A DNA stretch of 64,000 nt from Candidatus Saccharimonadota bacterium (GTDB lineage: Bacteria > Patescibacteriota > Saccharimonadia > Saccharimonadales > Saccharimonadaceae), in assembly GCA_017514665.1 (NCBI GenBank), contig JAFWIX010000008.1, positions 62,001-126,000 of the forward strand, written 5' to 3'. Positions 28,857-37,263 of the stretch are shown here, in pieces. Position 1 is the first letter of the stretch. Each line of letters opens with the position of its first letter. The notes below the pieces were generated by a model, which saw only the letters and a program-made list of their open reading frames with translations, was not told the DNA's origin and searched no databases. Position numbers and translations under genes: made by a program.

Positions 28857-28890
28857 AACAATATTATATCACATGTGGTATAATAAACAT
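28857..28890. promoter_or_regulatory. Divergent leaderless promoter pair eno/ftsA
   Basis: Only 34 bases separate the two ATGs. TATAAT on the - strand (28863-28868) is 6 nt from the eno start, and TATAAT on the + strand (28879-28884) is 6 nt from the ftsA start. Both are extended -10s (TGA and TGG), and they face away from a central ACATGT palindrome, so each promoter occupies the other's -35 region. Confidence 0.75.
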
Positions 28891-30153
28891 ATGAGTTTAA
28901 TTTCGTCTGATAAAGCACCCGCAGTAGCCGACGAGAATACTATTCTCGCGCTTGATATTGGTACTGAATTTGTCAAAGCCGTAATTGCCAAAAGAACCAA
29001 AGACGGCCAACTCGAAATTGTCGGTGTCGGTCGCGCGCACCAAGAATCAAGCAATATGTATGCCGGCGCAATTGCCGACATCCCTGCCGTAATTGGTGTC
29101 TGTGAAAAAGCTCTCACTGAAGCCGAAAATCAAGCCGGTATTACTTGCAAATTAGTTACCGTAGGTATTGCTGGCGAACTAATCAAAGGTAACACTTCTA
29201 CTATTCGCTATCGCCGCAGTAATGGCAATAAACCACTTTCCGAGCAAGAAATGGATTCTATTATCGACCGCGTTCAGGCCAAGGCCGGCGAGCAAGCCCG
29301 CAAAGAAGTCGCAGTCGAAACCAATAATCCTAATGTTGAAGTCCGCTTAATTAATTCCGCCATTGTCTCCATGCAAATCGATGGCTACAAAATCAGCAAT
29401 CCAATTGGTTTTAAGGGCTCAGATGTCACTATTCAATTTTATACTGCTTTTGCGCCCCTAGTTCATATTTCAGCCATCGAAAAGGTTTGCGCTGAATTGA
29501 ATCTCGAATTACTCGCTGTAGCCGTAGAACCATTTGCCGTCTGTCGCGCCTGCCTCGGCGAAGAAGTTGACAGCAATTTTTCGGGTATCGTCATGGACAT
29601 TGGTGGTGGCACCACTGATATCGCCGTAGTCGACGATGGCGGTGTCGAAGGCACCAAGATGTTTAGCATTGGCGGTCGTAGTTTTACTCATCAAATTGCC
29701 GAATCACTCGGTATTGATTTCAATACTGCCGAAGAATACAAACTCTCTCTCGAAACTGACAAAATTGAACCCGAAATCCGCAAAAAAATCTACGCCGCAC
29801 TTGCCCGCAACCTCGCCGTTTGGCTTTCGGGCGTTGAGATCACTTTGGAAGAATTTAACGTTTCCGAAATGCTACCAGGACGCATTCTGCTTTGTGGCGG
29901 TGGTGCCGGCCTAAGTATTTTACAAGAAGCACTTGCTACCACCAACTGGTTTGGTGACCTCGCTTTTGCGCGTCGCCCCGTCATTCATCTCGTCGAAGCT
30001 ATCGACATTCCGGGTATTTACAATACTACTTCTACTAAATTAGATCATTCTTATATCACCGCCTTGGGGCTCCTTCGCGTTGCTCTTGACACGCTCAACG
30101 GCGACGAAGACAGCGGTATCCGCGCTAAATTGGCTAAGCTATTGCAAAATTAA
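28891..30153 (+). CDS. ftsA: FtsA-like actin-family cell division protein
   Basis: FtsA tethers FtsZ to the membrane and recruits the divisome. The 420-residue protein has the actin-like phosphate 1 motif LALDIGTEFVKAVI, an FtsA-type 1C subdomain, the phosphate 2 motif MDIGGGTTDIAV and the adenosine motif LCGGGAGLS. The C-terminus ends in a short basic amphipathic segment (RAKLAKLLQN) that could be the membrane anchor. PilM and other actin-like proteins are alternatives, but domain order fits FtsA. A long palindrome follows the stop. Confidence 0.82.
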   Translation: MSLISSDKAPAVADENTILALDIGTEFVKAVIAKRTKDGQLEIVGVGRAHQESSNMYAGAIADIPAVIGVCEKALTEAENQAGITCKLVTVGIAGELIKGNTSTIRYRRSNGNKPLSEQEMDSIIDRVQAKAGEQARKEVAVETNNPNVEVRLINSAIVSMQIDGYKISNPIGFKGSDVTIQFYTAFAPLVHISAIEKVCAELNLELLAVAVEPFAVCRACLGEEVDSNFSGIVMDIGGGTTDIAVVDDGGVEGTKMFSIGGRSFTHQIAESLGIDFNTAEEYKLSLETDKIEPEIRKKIYAALARNLAVWLSGVEITLEEFNVSEMLPGRILLCGGGAGLSILQEALATTNWFGDLAFARRPVIHLVEAIDIPGIYNTTSTKLDHSYITALGLLRVALDTLNGDEDSGIRAKLAKLLQN

Positions 30154-30249
30154 AAAAGGTCAAGCTAAACATTTTTGCGAGGGAGTAAGACTTGGCCTAG
30201 CGGCCCGGAGCGCTCCCGAGCAAAAATCGTTTAGTTGACCCCTCTTTTA
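30150..30249. repeat. Palindromic element B, giving the rluB C-terminus
   Basis: The arms 30158-30185 and 30213-30240 form a long imperfect inverted repeat (GGTCAA ... TTGACC ends), which extends outward as TTAAAAAA/TCTTTTAA. The core contains GGCC hairpin sequence. GAGCGCTCCCGAG (30208-30220) recurs exactly on the - strand of element E. The stop and last 14 or so codons of rluB lie within the element. It may also work as a bidirectional terminator between ftsA and rluB. Confidence 0.75.
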
Positions 30250-30904
30250 AATTTTCTAATTTATATGGGCCAAATTGTGTGCGATGTAGCTTGGTGACCG
30301 TATAGCCAAGCGCGTCAAAGGTTCGCCTAATTTGCCGATTGCGCCCCTCGCTCATCGTCACTTGCCATTTTAATCTCGAATTATCTAGTTTCATTAATCC
30401 TAATTTTGATACACCATCACCAATCTCGACACCAAAATCACTAATCATTTGTTGATGTAGCGGCTCTAAAGCACGGTCTAACTCCACTTCATATACTTTA
30501 GTCTTAGCAAATTTCGGATGTGTCATTTGATAAGCAAAGTCGCCATCATTAGTTAAAATTATCAAACCCGAAGAATCTTTATCCAGCCTACCTACAGTTT
30601 TTAAATGTTGCATATCGTCCGGCAATAAAGAATAAATTGTTGGCGCATCACCTTGAGCGCGCCTTGAACATACATAACCTACTGGTTTATTAAGCAAGAT
30701 ATAAGAAAAATCGGCCTCAAAGGGCACTACCTTGTCATTATAACATACTTCAGTAGTTTTGTCAATTCTCACCCCAAGAGTTGCTGGTTTACCATCAACC
30801 AAAACCTTACCCCTAGCAATCGCATCATCAGCCTCACGCCGCGACATACCTAGCCTTTCGGCTAGGAATTTATTTAATCTAAGTTTATCCTGCGGTTGGT
30901 CCAT
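30197..30904 (-). CDS. Pseudouridine synthase RluB/RsuA-type
   Basis: This 235-residue enzyme has an N-terminal S4 RNA-binding domain (LNKFLAERLGMSRREADDAI), then the RsuA/RluB catalytic domain with Asp in GRLDKDSSGLIILTNDG and the MSEGRNRQIRRTFDALG motif. The family modifies 23S (RluB) or 16S (RsuA) rRNA; I favour RluB but the two cannot be separated here. The last residues (about 222-235, ending SAPGR) come from palindromic element B. It overlaps the response regulator gene by 20 bases and is in an operon with it and the kinase. Confidence 0.88.
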   Translation of the reverse strand: MDQPQDKLRLNKFLAERLGMSRREADDAIARGKVLVDGKPATLGVRIDKTTEVCYNDKVVPFEADFSYILLNKPVGYVCSRRAQGDAPTIYSLLPDDMQHLKTVGRLDKDSSGLIILTNDGDFAYQMTHPKFAKTKVYEVELDRALEPLHQQMISDFGVEIGDGVSKLGLMKLDNSRLKWQVTMSEGRNRQIRRTFDALGYTVTKLHRTQFGPYKLENLKEGSTKRFLLGSAPGR

Positions 30905-31376
30905 TTAGGTTTGGCGTAGTTACTTCGGTCGGAGCAGCTGGAGCAGCTGGAGTGGCGGGTGCGGCAGGAGCAGTTTGATCAGCCGGAGCATTGTTATTTA
31001 CCGGGTCACGATCGCCCAACACTTCGTGAATTACATTTACTACATCTTCAATTCCAACCTGTGATTTAACCAAATAACGATCTGCGCCTAGAGCTTCGCC
31101 ACGTTTACGTTGGTCTTCGCTCGACAAGGCCGTCATCATTACTACTTTGATGTCTTTAGTTTCTGGCGTAGAACGCAAAATATCCAACATATCAAAACCC
31201 GAAATTTTTGGCATCATCACATCTGACAAAATCAAATCTGGTTTTTCTTTGACAGCAATTGCCAAAGCTTCTTCGCCATCACCAGCGGAGATAATCTCAT
31301 ACCCCTCAGCTGCCAAGCGAATACTATAGATTTCGCGTAAGCTGGTGTCGTCTTCTACTAACATTAATTTTGTCAC
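30885..31376 (-). CDS. Single-domain response regulator with Pro/Ala tail
   Basis: The 163-residue protein is a receiver domain (residues about 1-123) with no output domain. The acidic pocket (VEDD), phospho-acceptor Asp in LILSDVMMPK, Thr in MMTAL and Lys in YLVKSQ are intact. The tail of about 35 residues is Pro/Ala-rich (APATPAAPAAPTEV). It overlaps the histidine kinase by 4 bases (ATGA) and rluB by 20 bases, so kinase and regulator are clearly co-expressed. It may act by protein-protein contact like CheY or Spo0F. Confidence 0.9.
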   Translation of the reverse strand: MTKLMLVEDDTSLREIYSIRLAAEGYEIISAGDGEEALAIAVKEKPDLILSDVMMPKISGFDMLDILRSTPETKDIKVVMMTALSSEDQRKRGEALGADRYLVKSQVGIEDVVNVIHEVLGDRDPVNNNAPADQTAPAAPATPAAPAAPTEVTTPNLNGPTAG

Positions 31377-32842
31377 TTTATTTCTCCTTGTGGTTGATTA
31401 GTTATCGGATTAGGGGGTTGAACTTGTGGTTGGGGTGCCACGGGTGGTGGCGTAGCCGGCTGAGGCTGGGGTTGTGGTGTCGCCGGTTGTATAGGTTGTG
31501 CGGGTGGTGCGGGTTGTACAGATTGCACAGGCTGCACTGATTGTGTCGGCGGGGCAGGTTGCGCTGGAACCTGCGATGCAGTTGGTTGCGGTGGCGGCTG
31601 TACTGGCTTCGCCATCATTGCTTCTTCGTTTTGCAAAGCCAACTTCCTTTTATTATACTCTTCTTCTGAAATTCTGGGTAGAGAAACATAAAAAGTTGTG
31701 CCTTCACCGAAGCTACTCTCGGCCCAAACGCGTCCGCCCATCGCTTCTACACGCGTTTTAACAAGATAAAGTCCGAGGCCGGTGCCACCAATTGTGCGTG
31801 TTTGCGAATTATCAGCACGATAAAACTTCTGGAAAATATGATTTAAGTCGTCTGGTGCAATGCCAATACCAGTATCAGTCACATTAATCAAAATCTTTTC
31901 GCCATCGCCTCTGGCATTCACCCAGACAGCGCCGCCTTCTTTGGTATATTTCACGGCATTTTCAATCAAATTGTCCAAAACCTCATGCAAGAAATCAACA
32001 TCTACCGCGCCGTATACAATTTGATCTACTCGACGCGATGTATCATTGGACACTTCGTCAGGCGTACCAAAACTATATTTCAGATGATGTTTTTCAATCT
32101 CCGGAATATGTTCGTCGGCAATCTTTTTAACTAGTTCGACAATTTCTACCGGCATAAAGCGCGGCTTTAGTTTGCCATCATCAAGTTTAGTTACATCAAG
32201 CAAATCCCTAAACAAATGTCCTAAATGCTGACTAGCTTGATGCGCTTGATTCAAATATTGCTGTGCTCTAGCATCAATCGTCGCCGTCTGTGGATTCAAA
32301 GCTAACGCCAAATAACCTTCAATCGACGCTACCGGCGTACGCATTTCGTGGCTTGCGGTCGAAATAAACTCCATCTGCGCGCCTTCTTCTTCTAATTCTT
32401 TGGTAATATTTCTAAAAGTAATAATTCTGTCATCGTGTGCGCCACCAGTGGGGATCAAATTCACCGCTATCCCCATTTGGCGTTCAGCATTTACGCTCGC
32501 TAACAAAAACTCACGTGACGAAAACGCAGTATTATTATGCGCTGCCACCGCCAAAGGATTGTTTTCGCCTTCAAGCGGCATACCCTCAGAATTTTCCAAC
32601 TTAATCGCTAAATTAAAATCAAGTCCAATTATATCACTAGCATTTTTTTGTCCCAGCATCGTCAAAGCAGCTGGATTGGCCATTTTAATCGCGCCGTTGC
32701 TATCAATAATTAATACACCATCCGTAATATTATTTAATGCCAACTCAGCCAACACCGCATTTGCGCTAGTATTTTCACCAGCGTTAGTCGGCGTGGTTTT
32801 AGAAGTTGTAATTGGTTTTTTAGCAAAATCTAATATACCCAC
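31373..32842 (-). CDS. Soluble PAS-domain histidine kinase with Pro/Gln tail
   Basis: The 489-residue kinase has no membrane segment. It has a PAS-like sensor region (about 35-145), a HisKA domain with phospho-acceptor His165 in STASHEMRTP, and an ATPase domain with N box (DNLIENAVKYT), G1 (DTGIGIAPDD) and G2 (GGTGLGLYLVKT) motifs. The last 75 or so residues are Pro/Gln-rich with repeated QPVQ and PQPQP units. It starts with GTG at 32842, 6 nt after TAAAAT on the - strand, so the message is probably leaderless. Confidence 0.92.
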   Translation of the reverse strand: MGILDFAKKPITTSKTTPTNAGENTSANAVLAELALNNITDGVLIIDSNGAIKMANPAALTMLGQKNASDIIGLDFNLAIKLENSEGMPLEGENNPLAVAAHNNTAFSSREFLLASVNAERQMGIAVNLIPTGGAHDDRIITFRNITKELEEEGAQMEFISTASHEMRTPVASIEGYLALALNPQTATIDARAQQYLNQAHQASQHLGHLFRDLLDVTKLDDGKLKPRFMPVEIVELVKKIADEHIPEIEKHHLKYSFGTPDEVSNDTSRRVDQIVYGAVDVDFLHEVLDNLIENAVKYTKEGGAVWVNARGDGEKILINVTDTGIGIAPDDLNHIFQKFYRADNSQTRTIGGTGLGLYLVKTRVEAMGGRVWAESSFGEGTTFYVSLPRISEEEYNKRKLALQNEEAMMAKPVQPPPQPTASQVPAQPAPPTQSVQPVQSVQPAPPAQPIQPATPQPQPQPATPPPVAPQPQVQPPNPITNQPQGEIK

Positions 32843-32890
32843 ACATTTATTTTAACACAAACATTATAAAATGTGGTATATTAAAATTAT
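32843..32890. promoter_or_regulatory. Divergent promoters of the kinase and the 32891 gene
   Basis: On the - strand TAAAAT (32849-32854, preceded by TGT) lies 6 nt before the kinase GTG. On the + strand TATATT (32877-32882, preceded by TGG) lies 8 nt before the ATG at 32891. Neither gene has a Shine-Dalgarno site. Confidence 0.65.
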
Positions 32891-34582
32891 ATGAATAAAG
32901 ATACTATTTATATTGAACCCGAGAATGACATTACTGACATTCTTGCCAAGCTCAAAAATTCTGAGCAAAAAGTCGTCGCGCTCGTACCACCTAAGAAGGC
33001 TGGGGTGTTGCGTAGCGCTGTAAATATCAAATTAATTGCCAAGACGGCGCGCGACAACGAAAAGGCCGCAGTATTAGTTACCACTGATCCAGCCCTAATT
33101 AAATTGGCTGCTGCTGCCAAAATTCCTGTTGCTAAGACTTTACAGTCTCGCCCTGAAGTTCCCACCGACGAAGATGTCGCTGCCTTGATGGCTAACGAAC
33201 AAGTTATTGACGATATGTCTGACCAGCCAGAAAACGACAATAAAGACGATAAGAAACCTGCCGAAAAAACCACCGATGCTGAAAAAAAATCCGAAGATAA
33301 GCCCAAAGCTGACGACAAAGATGAAGAAAAACCCGAGAAGAAATCCGACAATAAGGGCGGTAAAGGCAAAAAAGGCGGTAAGGTTCCCGATATCAAAAAA
33401 TATCGCAAATTTATCATTATCGGTGCTGCACTTTTCGTTTCCATTGTAGCCTTTCTTGTCTGGGCTCTCGCTATCGCCCCTAAAGTAGATATCCAAGTCT
33501 CCGTTCAAACTGAAGGCCAGCCATTTAATGAAAGTGTCACCTTTACCCAAAATGAATCCGAGAAAAATGTCGAAGAGGGTAAATTCTACGTTGAAGAGCA
33601 AAAACAAGAAAAGAAAGACACTGTCAATTTTGAAGCTACCGGTAAGAAAGATGTCGGCAATAAAGCTAGCGGCTCAATCAAGGTTTACGCTTACTTCAAT
33701 GATGCTGGCTCTATTAGTATTCCTGCTGGCGCTAGTTTCTCTTACGGTGGTATGTCATATTACGCCGCCACAGCTTCCTCGCTTAGTTGGGACAAAAACG
33801 ACGAACATTGCGATCCGGGCAGTAGTTTTAGTTCTGGTTGCCGTGTTAGCACTAATATTAATATCACCGCCGCCGAACCGGGCGATAAATACAACGTAGG
33901 CGCCCAAAACTCCGGCTGGTCATCTAATGTTGGTGGCGTCTTAGTTGAATCTGGCGGTTCTATCTCTGGCGGTACTTCAGATATTAAGACTGTAGTCACT
34001 CAGGCCGATGTCGATAAAGCCAAATCTGGCATTGAATCCAAGAGCGAAGAAGAAATCAAAGCAGATTTCCTCAAATCCTTCTCTGATAATCTCTATCCAA
34101 TTGATTCTAGCTTTAATGTTTCAGTTTCCGATGTCAGCTCCAGCCCAGCCGTCAACGAAGAGTGCTCTGGTAACGCTACTTTAACTGTCACTACTACAGT
34201 TACCATGCTTGCCGTAGATAAAGGTGATATTGAACAGTTCGTCAAAAGCAAAGTTGAACTTCCAGACGATCGCGAAATTTACTCTATCGGTAATCCGCGT
34301 TTCGACCAATTCGTCAAAGGCGACAACGGCATGTCTGCTAAACTCAAAACTACTCTCCAAGTTGGTCCCAAAATCACTAACGAAGAAGTAATGGAAAAAG
34401 CCAAAGGTCGCAAAATCGGCGAAGTTCAATCCATGCTTAAATCTATTACTGGTGTCACTGATGTCAAAATCGATGGTAACTTCTTCTGGGTCCGTTCCGT
34501 TCCCAACGATCCAAACCGTGTCAACATCGAATTAACTAATAGCTCAGACAATAATGCAGAAGAGGAGGTAGTAGAAGAATGA
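32891..34582 (+). CDS. Large membrane-anchored protein, baseplate-J-like in CPR annotation
   Basis: A 563-residue protein with an N-terminal cytoplasmic domain (1-105) that resembles a nucleotide- or ligand-binding fold (TDILAKLKNSEQKVVALVPP), a Lys/Asp/Glu-rich linker (about 110-170), one membrane helix (about 178-200) and a large extracytoplasmic part with beta-rich, Ser/Gly-rich segments. Similar CPR proteins are often labelled baseplate J-like. The next gene overlaps its stop by 4 bases, so it belongs to an envelope operon. No enzymatic motif is visible. Confidence 0.65.
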   Translation: MNKDTIYIEPENDITDILAKLKNSEQKVVALVPPKKAGVLRSAVNIKLIAKTARDNEKAAVLVTTDPALIKLAAAAKIPVAKTLQSRPEVPTDEDVAALMANEQVIDDMSDQPENDNKDDKKPAEKTTDAEKKSEDKPKADDKDEEKPEKKSDNKGGKGKKGGKVPDIKKYRKFIIIGAALFVSIVAFLVWALAIAPKVDIQVSVQTEGQPFNESVTFTQNESEKNVEEGKFYVEEQKQEKKDTVNFEATGKKDVGNKASGSIKVYAYFNDAGSISIPAGASFSYGGMSYYAATASSLSWDKNDEHCDPGSSFSSGCRVSTNINITAAEPGDKYNVGAQNSGWSSNVGGVLVESGGSISGGTSDIKTVVTQADVDKAKSGIESKSEEEIKADFLKSFSDNLYPIDSSFNVSVSDVSSSPAVNEECSGNATLTVTTTVTMLAVDKGDIEQFVKSKVELPDDREIYSIGNPRFDQFVKGDNGMSAKLKTTLQVGPKITNEEVMEKAKGRKIGEVQSMLKSITGVTDVKIDGNFFWVRSVPNDPNRVNIELTNSSDNNAEEEVVEE

Positions 34583-36156
34583 AAATTATCGCTCTAGACG
34601 TTGGCTCCAAACGTATTGGTATGGCTAAGGCGGATTCCAACGTTCGCGTTGCTATTCCGTCTGGTGTTGTCGAAGTCGATGGTACCGAACTCCAACAAAT
34701 TATTTCCTTTGCGAGGGTTTACGGCACTCATTTATTCGTTATTGGTCTACCACGCAGCAATCAAGGTGAAGAGACCGCTCAAAGTGCCTATGTGCGCAAC
34801 TTTGCTACTCGCCTCAAAACTGTCATGCCCGAAGCTAAAATTCGTTTCCAGGATGAATCATTTACTTCAGTAGAAGCCGAGGAACGCCTCAAATCTCGCA
34901 AGCGCAAATACGAAAAAGGTGAAATTGACGCCGAAGCAGCTGCAATCATCCTTCAAGATTTTCTAGAGAGCTTTACCGGCGATACCGAAAATAGTCACTC
35001 TACTCAAAAAGCCGAAAAAAAAATACCTTCTAAAAAATCTCATCTTTTACGTAATATTCTGTTATCCATTGCTGCTATAGTAATTTTGGCCGGTATTGCT
35101 GGTTTTGTCTATTATCGTATCAATCTTTTACCAGTAGCCGCTAATGTTAGTTGCGCAAGTGAAGCCGAAGAACTTCCGAATGAATGCAAAGATATCACTT
35201 TTGCCGTCAAAGAAGGTGAAAGCACTGGACAAATTGGCAATAACCTCAAAAACGCTGGATTGATTCGTAGTGCTTTAGTTTTTAATATCCAGTATCATCT
35301 GGCTCACGGTCACGAAAATCTCCAAACTGGTGAATACAAATTCAAACCTACCCAATCTACCGACGAAATTATTACTCAGCTTATAAAGGGCTCCAACGAC
35401 AACGTATTTTCTTTTACGATCATCCCTGGAGAAACCCTAAACTCTATCAAGAAAAAATTGGTCGACCAAGGCTATTCTAGCGAAGATATCGACGCTGCTT
35501 TTACTGCCGTCGCGACTCCATCGTCAACTAACGAAGACGGCACCCCAGTTTACGAAAAATATCCAGTTCTCGCCGGTAAGCCAGCCGAAGCTTCTCTCGA
35601 AGGCTATATCTTTGGCGATACTTATGAATTCTACAAAAATGAAGAGTTGGAAAACATCATCGGCACTACTCTTGAAGCTATGGATAAAGTTGTTACCGAA
35701 AATAATCTAGTTGAAGCTTACCAGGTGCACGGATTAAATCTTTATCAGGGAATTACGCTAGCTAGTATGGTGCAAAAAGAAGCTACTGGCGCCGACCAAG
35801 CTACCGTCGCGCAGGTGTTTTATAGCCGTTTGGCCGCTGACATGCTGCTTGGCAGTGATGTCACTGCACAATATGCAGCTGATCTCGTCGACCCTGATCG
35901 TCAGACTTACACCGATAACTCTGCTGTTTTGCAGATTGATTCTCCTTATAATACTCGTCTTTACGCCGGTCTACCTTATGGTCCCATCTGTAATCCCGGC
36001 GTTGAAGCCCTAATCGCCGCCGCTTCTCCCACCGATACCGACTATCTGTTCTTCTTGACAGGAGATGATGGCGTGGTATACTATAGCCATACAGATTCTG
36101 AGCATCAACAGAACGTTGCCGAACACTGCCAGGAACTCTGTAAAACTTCATTATGA
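34579..36156 (+). CDS. RuvX-MltG fusion protein
   Basis: One continuous 525-codon frame carries two normally separate proteins. Residues 1-133 are a RuvX/YqgF nuclease domain (Asp7 in IALDVGSKRIGMA, FVIGLPRS, DESFTS with Asp92/Glu93, and Asp118). A linker and one membrane helix (about 158-179) lead to an MltG endolytic transglycosylase domain with LEGYIFGDTYEF, LASMVQKEA (394-402) and the terminal GLPYGPICNPG motif. The MltG catalytic region keeps Glu401, but the residue two places earlier, often Glu, is Gln399. The topology puts the nuclease inside and the transglycosylase outside. It overlaps both neighbours by 4 bases. Confidence 0.9.
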   Translation: MKIIALDVGSKRIGMAKADSNVRVAIPSGVVEVDGTELQQIISFARVYGTHLFVIGLPRSNQGEETAQSAYVRNFATRLKTVMPEAKIRFQDESFTSVEAEERLKSRKRKYEKGEIDAEAAAIILQDFLESFTGDTENSHSTQKAEKKIPSKKSHLLRNILLSIAAIVILAGIAGFVYYRINLLPVAANVSCASEAEELPNECKDITFAVKEGESTGQIGNNLKNAGLIRSALVFNIQYHLAHGHENLQTGEYKFKPTQSTDEIITQLIKGSNDNVFSFTIIPGETLNSIKKKLVDQGYSSEDIDAAFTAVATPSSTNEDGTPVYEKYPVLAGKPAEASLEGYIFGDTYEFYKNEELENIIGTTLEAMDKVVTENNLVEAYQVHGLNLYQGITLASMVQKEATGADQATVAQVFYSRLAADMLLGSDVTAQYAADLVDPDRQTYTDNSAVLQIDSPYNTRLYAGLPYGPICNPGVEALIAAASPTDTDYLFFLTGDDGVVYYSHTDSEHQQNVAEHCQELCKTSL

Positions 36157-37256
36157 CAAAGTATTCAGCAAAAAAGCTAATCTTAAAAATTTTGCCCTAT
36201 TTTAGTGCAATGGTGGTAATTTTAGGGTTAGTTTTTGTTGGTTCGCTAGACAAAAACTCCAACAACAACACTAGCAGCGTCAGTATGACCTCAGTAGTCG
36301 ACAATGACTATCAGGTTTCGGTCGACCAATTTTCTGAATTTTACATGGTCGCCAACCTCTCTGATACTATGCAGCTCGCTAGTACTGATGCCGTTTCATC
36401 CAATTTCGTAACTATTTCTGTTATGCAGAGCACTAGTCAGACTAGTTTTGATGTAGTGGAAAAACCTAATATTGTTGACACTTCTGATATTTGCCAGGGT
36501 ATTTGCGTCCATACAGTCAAAGAAGGCGAAACTATGGATTCTATTGCACACAAATATGGTCTTTCTACCGATCAAATTCGCTGGTCTAACGGCCTTACTA
36601 GTACCGACGTCACTCCAGGTCAACAACTTGCCATCAGCGGCACTCCAGGTATTGTTTACACTGTCAAGCCAGGTGAAACCGCCGAATCAATTGCTGAAAA
36701 ATACGGCTCCTCCGCCTCTGATATAATCGCGCTCAATAACAATATTTCCGCTGGTGCTAGAATCATTGTCCCCGGCGGCGTCTTGCCAGAAACCGAGCGC
36801 CCCGAATACGTAGCACCATCTACTCGCCGTGGCAACACTTATTCTCATACTTATACTTACTATGGGTCCTCTTCTGGTCGCGAAAACTTACACCGCATTT
36901 ATCCTAATCTTTCTGGTTTTAGCAATGGCAATCCAATGGTACCAGGAAACTGTACTTGGTTTGCCTGGGGCTGGCGTAACACTCATGGTCGCCCCATGCC
37001 AGGTGGTGGTGCCCTTGGTAACGCCCGTAATTGGGCTCGTGTAGCTGCCGCTTCTGGTTATACAGTTGATCATTCGCCGGCTTATGGTGCCGTCTTCCAA
37101 ACCGGTGCCGGCTATTATGGTCACGTCGGCATTGTCACTAGCGTCAATAGCGACGGTTCTATTACTGTTCAAGAGATGAACTACGCTGGTTATAACGTCG
37201 TTACCGAATCTACCATTCCCGCTAACCAAATTGGTAATTTCCTCTATATCCATTAG
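36153..37256 (+). CDS. Secreted peptidoglycan hydrolase, LysM x2 plus CHAP
   Basis: The 367-residue protein has an N-terminal signal or anchor helix (about 12-30), two LysM domains (about 117-162, VHTVKEGETMDSIAHKYG, and about 168-210, YTVKPGETAESIAEKYG) and a C-terminal CHAP domain. The CHAP catalytic Cys is in PGNCTWFAW, the His in YYGHVGIV and the polar residue near QEMNY. It would cut peptide cross-links in peptidoglycan outside the cell, of itself or of a host. It follows the RuvX-MltG gene with a 4-base overlap. Confidence 0.9.
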   Translation: MTKYSAKKLILKILPYFSAMVVILGLVFVGSLDKNSNNNTSSVSMTSVVDNDYQVSVDQFSEFYMVANLSDTMQLASTDAVSSNFVTISVMQSTSQTSFDVVEKPNIVDTSDICQGICVHTVKEGETMDSIAHKYGLSTDQIRWSNGLTSTDVTPGQQLAISGTPGIVYTVKPGETAESIAEKYGSSASDIIALNNNISAGARIIVPGGVLPETERPEYVAPSTRRGNTYSHTYTYYGSSSGRENLHRIYPNLSGFSNGNPMVPGNCTWFAWGWRNTHGRPMPGGGALGNARNWARVAAASGYTVDHSPAYGAVFQTGAGYYGHVGIVTSVNSDGSITVQEMNYAGYNVVTESTIPANQIGNFLYIH

Positions 37257-37263
37257 GAGGTTC

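Noticed and set aside
31420-31600. Tandem repeat or mobile element in the kinase gene end
   Set aside because: The repeated Pro/Gln codons are a low-complexity protein tail in frame, not a DNA repeat unit.
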